Source: Acidimicrobiales bacterium
Lineage (GTDB): Bacteria; Actinomycetota; Acidimicrobiia; Acidimicrobiales; Iamiaceae
NCBI GenBank assembly: GCA_035547835.1
Contig: DASZTW010000004.1
Location: 1 to 62,096 of the forward strand
Length of the DNA: 62,096 nt
Reading direction: 5' to 3'
This document shows positions 25,588-33,206 of this stretch, piece after piece. The position numbers and the translations under genes were made by a program. Positions within the stretch are counted from its first letter, which is position 1; the number at the start of each line of letters is the position of its first letter. Under the pieces are notes generated by a model. It saw only the letters and a list, made by a program, of their open reading frames with translations, was not told where the DNA came from and did not search any database.

Positions 25588-26112
25588 TCAGGCCTCGCCT
25601 TCGGCCCAGATGTCGGTGCCGTCGTAGGGGCGCTGGCGCTGCGGGGCGCTGGCGGCCTTCCACACCATGACTTTGCGGCGGAAGTAGCAGACCTCTTCGC
25701 TGCGCTGGTTGATGCCTTTGGTCTCGACCGTGACGATGCCGCGGTCGCCTTTGGACGTCTCGCGCTTGTCGAGCACGCGGGTCTCGGCGTAGATCGTGTC
25801 GCCGTGGAAGGTGGGCTTGCGGTGCAGGAGCGACTCCACCTCGAGATTGAACACGGCAGCGCCGCTCACGTCGGGGACGCTCATGCCCAGCACCAGCGAG
25901 TACACGAGGTTGCCGACCACCACGTTGCGCCCAGTGGGCGACTCGTGCTCGGCGAACCACTCGTTGGTGTGCAACGGGTGGTGGTTCATGGTCATCATGC
26001 AGAACATGTGGTCTTCGGCCTCGGTGATCGTCTTGCCGGGCCAGTGCCGGTAGATGTCGCCGATGACGAAGTCCTCGTAGTACCGGCCAAAAGGGCGCTC
26101 GTACACGGTCAA
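25588..26112 (-). CDS. MaoC-family (hotdog) dehydratase
   Basis: A 174-residue hotdog-fold protein of the MaoC/(R)-hydratase family, which hydrates enoyl-CoA thioesters. The hydratase motif appears as MMTMNHHPLHTNEWFAE with the catalytic Asp replaced by Asn/His, followed by VVGNLVYSLVLGMSV and PTFHGDTIYAETRVLDKR. This form resembles mesaconyl-CoA hydratase-like proteins. The TTG start at 26112 is chosen because GGAGGA lies 7 nt upstream; the next in-frame start is a GTG two codons later. First gene of the MaoC-methyltransferase-mutY operon. Confidence 0.85.
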   Translation of the reverse strand: MTVYERPFGRYYEDFVIGDIYRHWPGKTITEAEDHMFCMMTMNHHPLHTNEWFAEHESPTGRNVVVGNLVYSLVLGMSVPDVSGAAVFNLEVESLLHRKPTFHGDTIYAETRVLDKRETSKGDRGIVTVETKGINQRSEEVCYFRRKVMVWKAASAPQRQRPYDGTDIWAEGEA

Positions 26113-26257
26113 AGAAGGATCCTCCGGCTCAGGGTTGCTGCCATGGTACGCGTCGCCCCGGGCCGGCCTGCCAGCCGGCACGGGCCCGTCCCCGGCCTGT
26201 CGCCGGGGCTGGCCGTGGGGCATCACCGCGGATTCCGAAGCGGGAATGACCGATCGG

Positions 26258-26263
26258 TAACCT
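26258..26263 (+). promoter_or_regulatory. -10 element of leaderless acyl-CoA dehydrogenase promoter
   Basis: TAACCT ends 7 nt before the ATG at 26271 with no Shine-Dalgarno site between them. It drives the three-gene fatty-acid oxidation operon. Confidence 0.6.
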
Positions 26264-26270
26264 GCGCTCC

Positions 26271-27872
26271 ATGACCGCCCCGGATCTCGAACTCGCCGCG
26301 TCCGTCGTCGACCTCGCCTCGGGTGTGGTGTCGGCCGGGGTCGGCAAGCTGGCGGCCGGCGGGTCGATCGATGACCAGCAGGTGCTCGCGTACGACCTGG
26401 CCCACGCCGCCGCCGCCATCGAGACCGCCCGAGGTCTGCTCGGCTACGGCGCCAACGGCGACCTGGAGGCACGCATCACCGTGGCCTACGTGGCCGACGC
26501 GGTCCGCGACCTCGCCGCCAAGCTGTTCGGCCGTGAAGCAGAGTGGGGTGTGGAGCCCGGCGCGCTCGACGGCGCCCGCGGGTTCGTCACCACGTACGCC
26601 GCGCCGGAGTTCCTCGCCGCGATCGACGACCCCGGCCCCCGCCATCTCGACGGCGACTTCACCATGGTGCAGGACACGTTCCGGCGCTTCGCCGAGAGCG
26701 TGCTGAAGCCACGTGCCGAGGAAATCCACCGCAAGAACCTCGACATCCCCGAGGAGATCATCTCGGGCCTCGCAGAGATGGGCGCGTTCGGCTTGTCGGT
26801 CCCCGAGGAGTACGGCGGGTGGGGCACCGGGGGCGAGTCCGAGTACATCGGCATGGTCGTGGCCACCGAGGAGCTGTCACGGGGATCGCTCGGCGCGGGC
26901 GGCTCGCTCATCACCCGACCCGAGATCCTGACCCGCGCCCTGCTCGCGGGCGGCACCGAGGGCCAGAAGAAGGCCTGGCTGCCGAAGCTCGCGTCGGGCG
27001 AGGTCCTCAACGCCGTGGCCGTCACCGAGCCCGACTTCGGGTCCGACGTCGCCGGCGTGAAGGTCACCGCCACCGCGGTCGACGGAGGCTGGGTCATCAA
27101 CGGCGTCAAGACGTGGTGCACGTTCGCGGCCCGGGCCGACGTGCTGATGGTGCTGGCCCGCAGCAACCCCGACCGGTCGCTCGGCCACAAGGGCCTGTCG
27201 ATGTTCATCGTGCCCAAGCCCCGCGGCGAAGGCCACGGCTTCGAGTTCACCCAACAGGCCGGTGCCGACGGTGGCGCGCCGGGCGGCGGCAAGATCGAGG
27301 GTCGCGCCATCGACACGCTCGGCTACCGCGGCATGCACAGCTACGAGATCTCGTTCGACAACTGGTTCGTCGAGGCCGCCAACCAGATCGGGCTCGAAGG
27401 CGGGCAGGGCAAGGGCTTCTACTACCAGATGGCGGGTTTCGAGAACGGCAGACTCCAGACCGCGGCGCGCGCCATCGGCGTGATGCAAGCCGCGTACGAG
27501 GCCGCCCGCGACTACGCCCACGAGCGGGTCGTGTTCGGCCAGCCGATCGACGAGTACCAGCTCACCCAAGCCAAGCTCGGCCGAATGATCGTGCTGATCC
27601 AGGCGGCGCGGCAGTTCTCCTACGTCGTGGCTCGGCAGATGTCGCAGGGCCAGGGCACACTCGAGGCGTCGATGGTCAAGGCCTACGTGTGCAAGGCCGC
27701 CGAGTGGGTCACGCGCGAAGCGCTGCAGATCCACGGCGGCATGGGTTACGCCGAGGAGTTCCCGGTGAGCCGCTACTTCGTCGACGCACGCGTCCTGTCG
27801 ATCTTCGAAGGCGCCGATGAAACGCTGTGCCTGAAAGTGATCGCGCGTCGGCTCGTCGCCACCGCCGGGTGA
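26271..27872 (+). CDS. Acyl-CoA dehydrogenase with N-terminal helical extension
   Basis: A 533-residue FAD flavoenzyme for alpha,beta-oxidation of acyl-CoA thioesters, about 140 residues longer than the usual 380-400. Residues 1-125 form an extra Ala-rich helical region that itself resembles the C-terminal helices of the family. The core then begins with RRFAESVLKPRAEEIHRKN. FAD/substrate motifs are LNAVAVTEPDFGSDVAG and GWVINGVKTWCTFAARAD. The C-terminal helix has ARVLSIFEGADETLCLKV around the catalytic Glu region. ECH and SDR genes follow at 11 bp and 1 bp, forming a beta-oxidation operon. Confidence 0.9.
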   Translation: MTAPDLELAASVVDLASGVVSAGVGKLAAGGSIDDQQVLAYDLAHAAAAIETARGLLGYGANGDLEARITVAYVADAVRDLAAKLFGREAEWGVEPGALDGARGFVTTYAAPEFLAAIDDPGPRHLDGDFTMVQDTFRRFAESVLKPRAEEIHRKNLDIPEEIISGLAEMGAFGLSVPEEYGGWGTGGESEYIGMVVATEELSRGSLGAGGSLITRPEILTRALLAGGTEGQKKAWLPKLASGEVLNAVAVTEPDFGSDVAGVKVTATAVDGGWVINGVKTWCTFAARADVLMVLARSNPDRSLGHKGLSMFIVPKPRGEGHGFEFTQQAGADGGAPGGGKIEGRAIDTLGYRGMHSYEISFDNWFVEAANQIGLEGGQGKGFYYQMAGFENGRLQTAARAIGVMQAAYEAARDYAHERVVFGQPIDEYQLTQAKLGRMIVLIQAARQFSYVVARQMSQGQGTLEASMVKAYVCKAAEWVTREALQIHGGMGYAEEFPVSRYFVDARVLSIFEGADETLCLKVIARRLVATAG

Positions 27873-27883
27873 AGGGCGCGCCG

Positions 27884-28663
27884 ATGACCGACCGCATCCG
27901 CTTGGAGGTCGACGGCGCGATCGCCACGATCACCAACGACCAACCCGACAAGCACAACGCGTTCGACGACGCGATGGACGTCCGGCTGTTCGAGATCCTC
28001 ACCGAGCTCCGCGGCCGCCCCGAGGTCCGGGCCGTGATCTGGCGCGGCGAAGGCACGTCGTTCTCGTCGGGACGAGACGTCGCCTCGATCGGCACGCTCA
28101 AGGTCGACTTGTCGCACCACGAGCTGATGCGACGAGGCCACCGCGGCATCCAACAGCTCTGGGAGCTCGATGCGCCGGTGCTGGTGGCCTGCAAGGGATG
28201 GGTGATGGGCGGGTCGTTCCAGCGGGCGTTGCTGTGTGACATCCGAGTAGCCGCCGAGGGCACCCGCTTCCGGCTGCCGGAGATGACCCACGGCGTGATC
28301 CCCGACACCGGTGGGGTGGCGGTGCTGCACCAGATCTGCGGGCCGGGTGTGGTGTCCGACCTGGTGTTGACCGGCCGGGTCATGCACGCCGACGAAGCGC
28401 TGGCCCACGGCGTGGTCAGCCGGGTGGTGCCCGGGGCCGAGCTCGACGCCACGGTGCGGGAGATGGCCGGCCAGATCGCTGCCGCGCCCGCGGTGAGCGT
28501 GAAGATGGCCCGCGAGGTGATCCGGCACCTGTCCGTCCCCGCGGTGCGAGCGTCGATGGCCGATGAGGTGATCTACCAGACCTTCATCAACCGCAGCGAC
28601 GACTTCGCCGAGCTCCGCGCCGCCCGCGCCGGCGAGCGCCCACCCCGCTACACGGGGAGCTGA
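27884..28663 (+). CDS. Enoyl-CoA hydratase/isomerase family protein
   Basis: A 259-residue crotonase-fold protein. It has NDQPDKHNAFDDAMD, the first oxyanion loop TSFSSGRDVASIG, and the second VACKGWVMGGSFQRALLCDIRVA. The glutamates of classical hydratases are not both obvious (LPEMTHGVIPDTGG carries one), so hydratase versus isomerase is open. The ATG at 27884 is 11 bp after the acyl-CoA dehydrogenase stop; an upstream in-frame ATG would overlap that gene. Confidence 0.88.
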   Translation: MTDRIRLEVDGAIATITNDQPDKHNAFDDAMDVRLFEILTELRGRPEVRAVIWRGEGTSFSSGRDVASIGTLKVDLSHHELMRRGHRGIQQLWELDAPVLVACKGWVMGGSFQRALLCDIRVAAEGTRFRLPEMTHGVIPDTGGVAVLHQICGPGVVSDLVLTGRVMHADEALAHGVVSRVVPGAELDATVREMAGQIAAAPAVSVKMAREVIRHLSVPAVRASMADEVIYQTFINRSDDFAELRAARAGERPPRYTGS

Positions 28664-28664
28664 C

Positions 28665-29567
28665 ATGGCCGGCACCGACACCCCGCCCGGGATCCCCGCA
28701 CCTCCGCCGCCGGGCGAGACCGCGCTCCGGCCCGGCACGTTCGACACCTCGGTGGTGTTGGTGACAGGCGGCGGCACCGGCCTCGGCAAGGCCATCGCCG
28801 CGGAGTTCGCCCGCCTCGGCGCGTCGATCGTGGTCGCCAGCCGGGGCCACGAGCACCTCGACGCCGCCGGAGTCGCCATGGCCGAGCTCGGCGCGCCGTT
28901 CGCGGCGGTGGTCTGCGACATCCGCGACCCCGACTCGGTGGCGGCAGCGTTCGACGCCGCGACCGAGGCGTTCGCGCTGCCCGACGTGCTGGTCAACAAC
29001 GCGGCGGCCAACTTCCCGTCGCCCGCCGAGGACCTGTCCCCCAACGCGTGGCGGACCGTCGTCGACATCACGCTCAACGGCACCTTCTACTGCGCCCGCG
29101 AGTTCGGTCGCCGCCACCTAGCGGCCGGTACGCCCGGCTCGATCATCAACGTCGGCGCCTCGTACGCCTGGACCGGCGGGCCGGGCTTCGCGCACTCCGC
29201 GGCCGCCAAGGCCGGCGTGAAGAACCTCACCGAGACGCTGGCGGTGGAGTGGGGCCCGTACGGCATCCAAGTCAACGCGCTGGTGCCGGGTCTGTTCCCG
29301 CACGAGGACATGACCGCGGACATCACCGGCAACCTCGACCGCACCAGCGACAAGGACGTCTGCCAGCCGGCCCTGCGCGTCGGCCAACGCCAGGAGCTGG
29401 GATGGGCCGCCACGTTCCTGGCCTCACCATACGCCCGGTTCATCTCCGGCCACACGCTGGTGGTCGACGGGGCGAACTGGCAGCGGCGCCTGCTCACCAA
29501 CCCTCCCGTGGCCACCGTCCGCGACCAGATGGGGCGCGGCCCGTTCGATCCCGACGCGCGTCGCTGA
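28665..29567 (+). CDS. SDR oxidoreductase, 2,4-dienoyl-CoA reductase-like
   Basis: A 300-residue short-chain dehydrogenase with NAD(P) motif TGGGTGLGKAIAAEF and VLVNNAAANFPSP. In place of the usual YxxxK it has HSAAAK within GPGFAHSAAAKAGVKNLTETLAVEWG. Loss of this tyrosine next to the LAVEWGPxxIxVN segment is characteristic of 2,4-dienoyl-CoA reductases. These help oxidise unsaturated fatty acids, which fits the operon with acyl-CoA dehydrogenase and enoyl-CoA hydratase. The ATG is 1 bp after the hydratase stop. Confidence 0.88.
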   Translation: MAGTDTPPGIPAPPPPGETALRPGTFDTSVVLVTGGGTGLGKAIAAEFARLGASIVVASRGHEHLDAAGVAMAELGAPFAAVVCDIRDPDSVAAAFDAATEAFALPDVLVNNAAANFPSPAEDLSPNAWRTVVDITLNGTFYCAREFGRRHLAAGTPGSIINVGASYAWTGGPGFAHSAAAKAGVKNLTETLAVEWGPYGIQVNALVPGLFPHEDMTADITGNLDRTSDKDVCQPALRVGQRQELGWAATFLASPYARFISGHTLVVDGANWQRRLLTNPPVATVRDQMGRGPFDPDARR

Positions 29568-29749
29568 CCCGTCCGCCGGGCCGGGAGGCTCGCTCCGACA
29601 ACGAGTCCGACCCGCACCGGTCATCGACACCGGCCCAGCGGACCTCCGAGGCCACCACGCGGCGTGGTCGGCGGCCAGCCCCGTCGGAGTACGATGAGCC
29701 GTTCGAGCCGGGGAGCAGTCGAGGTCTCCGGCGTGCACGGAACCTCGAG

Positions 29750-31057
29750 ATGTCCGCCCGCTCCGACTCCCTTCCCACAGCTGCCGCCGCGCCTGCCGGC
29801 CCGCCCACGGGCCGTCGCGGGATGTGGGCCCACGTCCTCGCTGCCGCGGCGCGGAGCACCAACCGGCTGGCACGCTTGCGGGGTGGTTCCGGCTCGGTGA
29901 TCGGCGGTCACGTCGCCACGCAGCTCAGCCGCCACCCGCTGCGCCACCTGGCCCGCGACCGATGGGTCGTCGTCGTGTCCGGCACGAACGGCAAGACCAC
30001 GACCACCCACCTGCTGGCCGCCGCGATGGCGACGGCCGGGCCGATCGTCACGAACCGGGAAGGGTCGAACTTGAAGACCGGCGTGGCGGTGGCGCTGGCG
30101 AACGACCTGCGTCCCGACTTGGCGGTCCTCGAGGTCGACGAAGCCACACTCGCCCGGATCTACGACGACCTCGCCCCCAATGTCGTGTGCCTGTTGAACC
30201 TGAGCCGCGACCAGCTCGACCGTTACGGCGAAGTGCGCATCATCGCGGGCCGGTGGCGCACCACGTTGTTCGAGTCCGGCGACACGGTCGTGGTGGCCAA
30301 CGCGGATGACCCCTTGGTGGTGTGGGCGGCGGAGCGCGCCGGCCACGTCCGTTGGGTGTCGGTGGGTCAGCGGTGGGTCAACGACGCCGGCGTGTGCCCC
30401 GCATGCGGCGGCCGCATCCACCGCGACGAGACCGACCGGCCCGCCTGGCGGTGCGACGGGTGCAGCTTGGCGCGACCAGAGCCCGCCGTCGTGCTCGACG
30501 GAAGCGACCTGGTCGACCTCGAGTCGGGTGAGCGCCACCCGATCCGCCTGGCGTTGCCGGGTCGCTTCAACCTGGCCAACGCGACGATGGCGGCCACCGC
30601 GGCGCACGTGGCAGGCGTCGCGTACGCGGCGGCGCTGGCGGCCATGGCCGACACTGCGGCGGTGGCCGGCCGGTACCGCACCTTGGAGATCCACGGCCGT
30701 TCTGTCCGGCTGCTGATGGCGAAGAACCCGGCGGGCTGGCAGGAGTCGCTCGACATCATCCAGCCCGCGCCGGTGCCGGTGATCGTCGCGATCAACGCCC
30801 GGGTCGCCGACGGGCACGACCCCTCCTGGCTGTGGGACGTGCCGTTCGAGAAGCTGGCCGGCCGTCAGGTCGTCGCCACGGGAGAGCGGGCGTACGACTT
30901 GGCCGTCCGCCTGGCGTACGCCGGCGTGGAGCACACGGTCTTCGAGGGCACCCCGCTGGCGGCCGCCGCCACCCTCGAGCGCCGCGACGTCGACCTGGTC
31001 GGCAACTACACCGTGTTCAGCGACATCCTCGCTGCCCACCCGGATGTCCGGTCATGA
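29750..31057 (+). CDS. murT: Lipid II isoglutaminyl synthase subunit MurT
   Basis: A 435-residue Mur-ligase-family protein that, with GatD, amidates the alpha-carboxyl of D-glutamate in lipid II at the cytoplasmic face of the membrane. The ATP P-loop is VSGTNGKTTTTHLLA. The MurT-specific zinc ribbon is CPACGG...WRCDGCSLARP (four Cys). The C-terminal DUF1727 has LLMAKNPAGWQESLDI. The ATG at 29750 is my choice; the conserved sequence starts near MWAHVLAAAARSTNRLAR, so an ATG 24 codons later is possible. A TACGAT hexamer about 60 bp upstream may be the -10. Overlaps gatD by ATGA. Confidence 0.94.
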   Translation: MSARSDSLPTAAAAPAGPPTGRRGMWAHVLAAAARSTNRLARLRGGSGSVIGGHVATQLSRHPLRHLARDRWVVVVSGTNGKTTTTHLLAAAMATAGPIVTNREGSNLKTGVAVALANDLRPDLAVLEVDEATLARIYDDLAPNVVCLLNLSRDQLDRYGEVRIIAGRWRTTLFESGDTVVVANADDPLVVWAAERAGHVRWVSVGQRWVNDAGVCPACGGRIHRDETDRPAWRCDGCSLARPEPAVVLDGSDLVDLESGERHPIRLALPGRFNLANATMAATAAHVAGVAYAAALAAMADTAAVAGRYRTLEIHGRSVRLLMAKNPAGWQESLDIIQPAPVPVIVAINARVADGHDPSWLWDVPFEKLAGRQVVATGERAYDLAVRLAYAGVEHTVFEGTPLAAAATLERRDVDLVGNYTVFSDILAAHPDVRS

Positions 31058-31839
31058 CGTTCGTGGATGCCCGTGGGACCGCCACCGAGCGGCGCACCTC
31101 GCGCCCCGCGCGACGCGGCCGCGACACCGTTCGCATCGTGCGGCTCTTCCCCGACCTGCTCGGCACGTACGGCGACGACGGCAACGCGCTGGTGCTCGCG
31201 CAACGCTGCGCGTGGCGGGAGATCGACGCCGAGATCGTCGACGTCCGCTCGGGCGATCCCATCCCCGACGACGGCGACGTGTACACGATCGGCGGCGGCG
31301 AAGACGGCCCCCAGACCACCGCGGCGCGCCAGCTCGACGAGTCGGGTTCGGTGCAGCGGGCGGTCGACCGTGGAGCCGCCGTACTCGCCGTGTGCGCCGG
31401 CTTCCAGATCATGGGCCACGAGTTCCTCGGGCCCGACGGCACGGTCACCGCGGGCCTCGGGCTGTTCGACTGCGTGACCGGACGCCTGCCGGGACCCCGG
31501 CTGGTCGGTGAGGTCGTCGCCGACGTCGACCCCGGGCTCGGGCTCCCGGTGCTCAGCGGCTACGAGAACCACGCCGGCACCACCGAGCTCGGACCGGGAG
31601 CGACACCCTTGGCGCGCGTGCGCATCGGGCACGGCAACGGCGTGGGCGACAACGCCGAGGGAGCGTGGTCAGGCCGGTGCGTGGGCACGTACCTGCACGG
31701 GCCCGTCCTCGCCCGCAACCCGGGGTTGGCCGACCAGCTGTTGAGCTGGGTGCTGCACACCGAGCTCGGCCCGTTGCCCGTCGACGACCTGGTCGACCGC
31801 CTCCGCGAGCAACGCCTCGCCGCCACCCGCGCGACCTGA
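31054..31839 (+). CDS. gatD: Lipid II isoglutaminyl synthase glutaminase subunit GatD
   Basis: A 261-residue class I glutamine amidotransferase (CobB/CobQ-like) that supplies ammonia to MurT. It has the typical LFPDLLGTYGDDGNALVL, the nucleophile C114 in AVLAVCAGFQIMGHEFL, and the catalytic His in GTYLHGPVLARNPGLAD. The first 25 residues are an Arg/Thr-rich extension. It overlaps murT by 4 bp, the conserved order in Gram-positive bacteria. The pair indicates amidated peptidoglycan. Confidence 0.94.
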   Translation: MTFVDARGTATERRTSRPARRGRDTVRIVRLFPDLLGTYGDDGNALVLAQRCAWREIDAEIVDVRSGDPIPDDGDVYTIGGGEDGPQTTAARQLDESGSVQRAVDRGAAVLAVCAGFQIMGHEFLGPDGTVTAGLGLFDCVTGRLPGPRLVGEVVADVDPGLGLPVLSGYENHAGTTELGPGATPLARVRIGHGNGVGDNAEGAWSGRCVGTYLHGPVLARNPGLADQLLSWVLHTELGPLPVDDLVDRLREQRLAATRAT

Positions 31840-31924
31840 CCTGGCCCGACCCGACCCGACCCGACCCGACCTCACCCCACCCGAGTGGACCTCACCCCAC
31901 CCGACCCGACCTCACCCCACCCGA
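31838..31924. repeat. CCCGA / CTCACCCCAC simple-sequence repeat
   Basis: Downstream of gatD the sequence is built from 5-bp CCCGA units followed by about three copies of a block like GACCTCACCCCACCCGA. It is strongly strand-biased (C on plus, no G runs) and probably slippage-prone. No coding potential. Confidence 0.85.
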
Positions 31925-31969
31925 GCTGTGAGCAGAAGACCACCCCCCAGGTGGCCAAGTGCTCACAGC
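31925..31969. repeat. 45-nt GTGAGCA hairpin element, copy 2
   Basis: Same arms as the copy at 23871-23915 (GCTGTGAGCA / TGCTCACAGC). The middle contains an additional CCACC/GGTGG pair, extending the fold. It sits between gatD and the terC riboswitch, where a terminator would be expected. Confidence 0.7.
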
Positions 31970-31995
31970 GGCACCGTCTGGGAGAGCCACCCCGC

Positions 31996-32034
31996 CCCGG
32001 ATCCACGGCCCGGATCCACGGCCCGGATCCACGG
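31996..32034. repeat. Three tandem 13-bp repeats
   Basis: CCCGGATCCACGG occurs three times without interruption (31996-32008, 32009-32021, 32022-32034). Each unit contains the palindrome GGATCC. Confidence 0.9.
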
Positions 32035-32042
32035 CCCAACCG

Positions 32043-32088
32043 TGCGGTGAGCACGTGCGGCGACCATGCGCCGTCCGCGCTCACCGCA
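32043..32088. repeat. Related hairpin, TGCGGTGAGC arms
   Basis: TGCGGTGAGC (32043-32052) pairs perfectly with GCTCACCGCA (32079-32088) around 26 nt. The core GTGAGCA and the right flank GCAGGGTGGGT resemble the elements at 23871 and 31925, so this is probably a diverged family member. It lies just upstream of the riboswitch, possibly near its promoter. Confidence 0.6.
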
Positions 32089-32109
32089 GGGTGGGTCTGG
32101 TAGCCTGGT

Positions 32110-32210
32110 CGCCCGAAGGGGAGTATCCCTCCGCGGGTCCGTCGTCATCACGATGCCGCCATCGGCATCCGGCGGGGCCGGCACCAGCCCGGTGCGGGAG
32201 AGACCTTCAA
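32110..32210 (+). ncRNA. yybP-ykoY (manganese) riboswitch aptamer
   Basis: The two conserved internal-loop strands of this family are present in order: GAAGGGGAGTA (32115-32125) and CGGGAGAGACCTTC (32195-32208). The conserved CGTCGTCATCACG segment (32140-32152) lies between them. GAAGG (32115-32119) pairs with CCTTC (32204-32208) as P1. The family senses Mn2+ and commonly controls TerC-type exporters, which is the gene 42 bp downstream. I identified it by consensus and context, without a covariance-model search. Confidence 0.88.
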
Positions 32211-32243
32211 CTGCGCACCAGTTGAACGCACCAGTTGAAGGAG
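32204..32243 (+). promoter_or_regulatory. Riboswitch expression platform masking the terC Shine-Dalgarno
   Basis: CCTTCAACTG (32204-32213), the 3' strand of P1 plus 5 nt, is perfectly complementary to CAGTTGAAGG (32232-32241), which contains the SD GAAGGAG (32237-32243). A perfect tandem repeat of 13 bp (CGCACCAGTTGAA at 32214-32226 and 32227-32239) supplies a second CAGTTGAA that can form a tighter 8-bp hairpin leaving the SD free. If Mn2+ stabilises P1, the SD is released, which gives an ON switch acting on translation. Confidence 0.75.
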
Positions 32244-32252
32244 ACTCTCGCC

Positions 32253-33206
32253 ATGGACGTACCCGTCTACGCCTGGATCGCCGTCGTCGCGGCCATCTGC
32301 GCGTTCCTCGCCGTCGACCTGTTCGTGTTGCACCGCGACGCGCACGAGGTGTCGGTGCGCGAAGCCGCTCTCACCAGCGCCGCGTGGGTGACGCTCGGGC
32401 TCTCGTTCACCGCCGTGGTGTGGTGGGTGTGGGGCGGCAACCGCGCCGGCGAGTACGTGGCCGGCTACCTCATCGAAAAGAGCCTCAGCGTCGACAACAT
32501 CTTCGTGATCGCGCTGCTCCTCGCGTACTTCGCGGTGCCGCCCAAATACCACCACCGGGTGCTGTTCTGGGGCGTGGTCGGCGCGCTGGTGCTGCGGGCT
32601 GCGTTCATCTTCGCCGGCGCGGCGTTCCTCGACGCCGCCCACTGGGCGATCTACGTGTTCGGTGCACTGCTGGTGGTCTCGGGCCTCAAGATGGTGCGCC
32701 ACGGCGACGACGAGGTGCATCCCGAGCGCAACCCCGTGCTGCGCGTCACGCGGCGCGTGATCCCGATGACGGACCGCCACCACGACGCCAAGTTCTTCGT
32801 GAAGCAGGCGGGCAAGTGGGTCGCCACGCCGCTGTTCGCCGTGCTGCTCGCCGTGGAGACCACCGACGTCGTGTTCGCAGCCGACTCGATCCCGGCGATC
32901 TTCGCCGTCACCGACGAGCCGTTCCTGGTGTTCACGTCGAACGCGTTCGCCATCTGTGGACTGCGCGCGTTGTACTTCCTGCTCGCCGGCGTGATGGACC
33001 GCTTCGTGTACCTGAAGACGGGGCTGGCGGCGATCTTGGTGTTCGTGGGAGCGAAGATGTTGCTGGCCGACGTGTACCACGTGCCGATCTGGGCATCGCT
33101 GCTGGTGATCGCCGCGATCTTGACGGTGGCGGTCGTGGCGTCGCTGCGGTCGACCGCAGCGGCGCCCGCCGGCGCAACTGGTGACCAGGAGGTCGCACAC
33201 TTGTGA
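32253..33206 (+). CDS. TerC-family membrane protein, probable manganese exporter
   Basis: A 317-residue integral membrane protein with about 8-9 helices. TerC/Alx signatures are GYLIEKSLSVDNIFVIALL and AVETTDVVFAADSIPAIFAVT, each with paired acidic residues that bind metal. Family members such as Alx, MeeF and MeeY export Mn2+. The yybP-ykoY riboswitch upstream supports Mn2+ as the ligand and substrate. The ATG at 32253 is 9 nt after GAAGGAG; an in-frame TTG 18 bp earlier lies inside that SD and is rejected. The next gene overlaps by 4 bp (GTGA). Confidence 0.92.
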   Translation: MDVPVYAWIAVVAAICAFLAVDLFVLHRDAHEVSVREAALTSAAWVTLGLSFTAVVWWVWGGNRAGEYVAGYLIEKSLSVDNIFVIALLLAYFAVPPKYHHRVLFWGVVGALVLRAAFIFAGAAFLDAAHWAIYVFGALLVVSGLKMVRHGDDEVHPERNPVLRVTRRVIPMTDRHHDAKFFVKQAGKWVATPLFAVLLAVETTDVVFAADSIPAIFAVTDEPFLVFTSNAFAICGLRALYFLLAGVMDRFVYLKTGLAAILVFVGAKMLLADVYHVPIWASLLVIAAILTVAVVASLRSTAAAPAGATGDQEVAHL

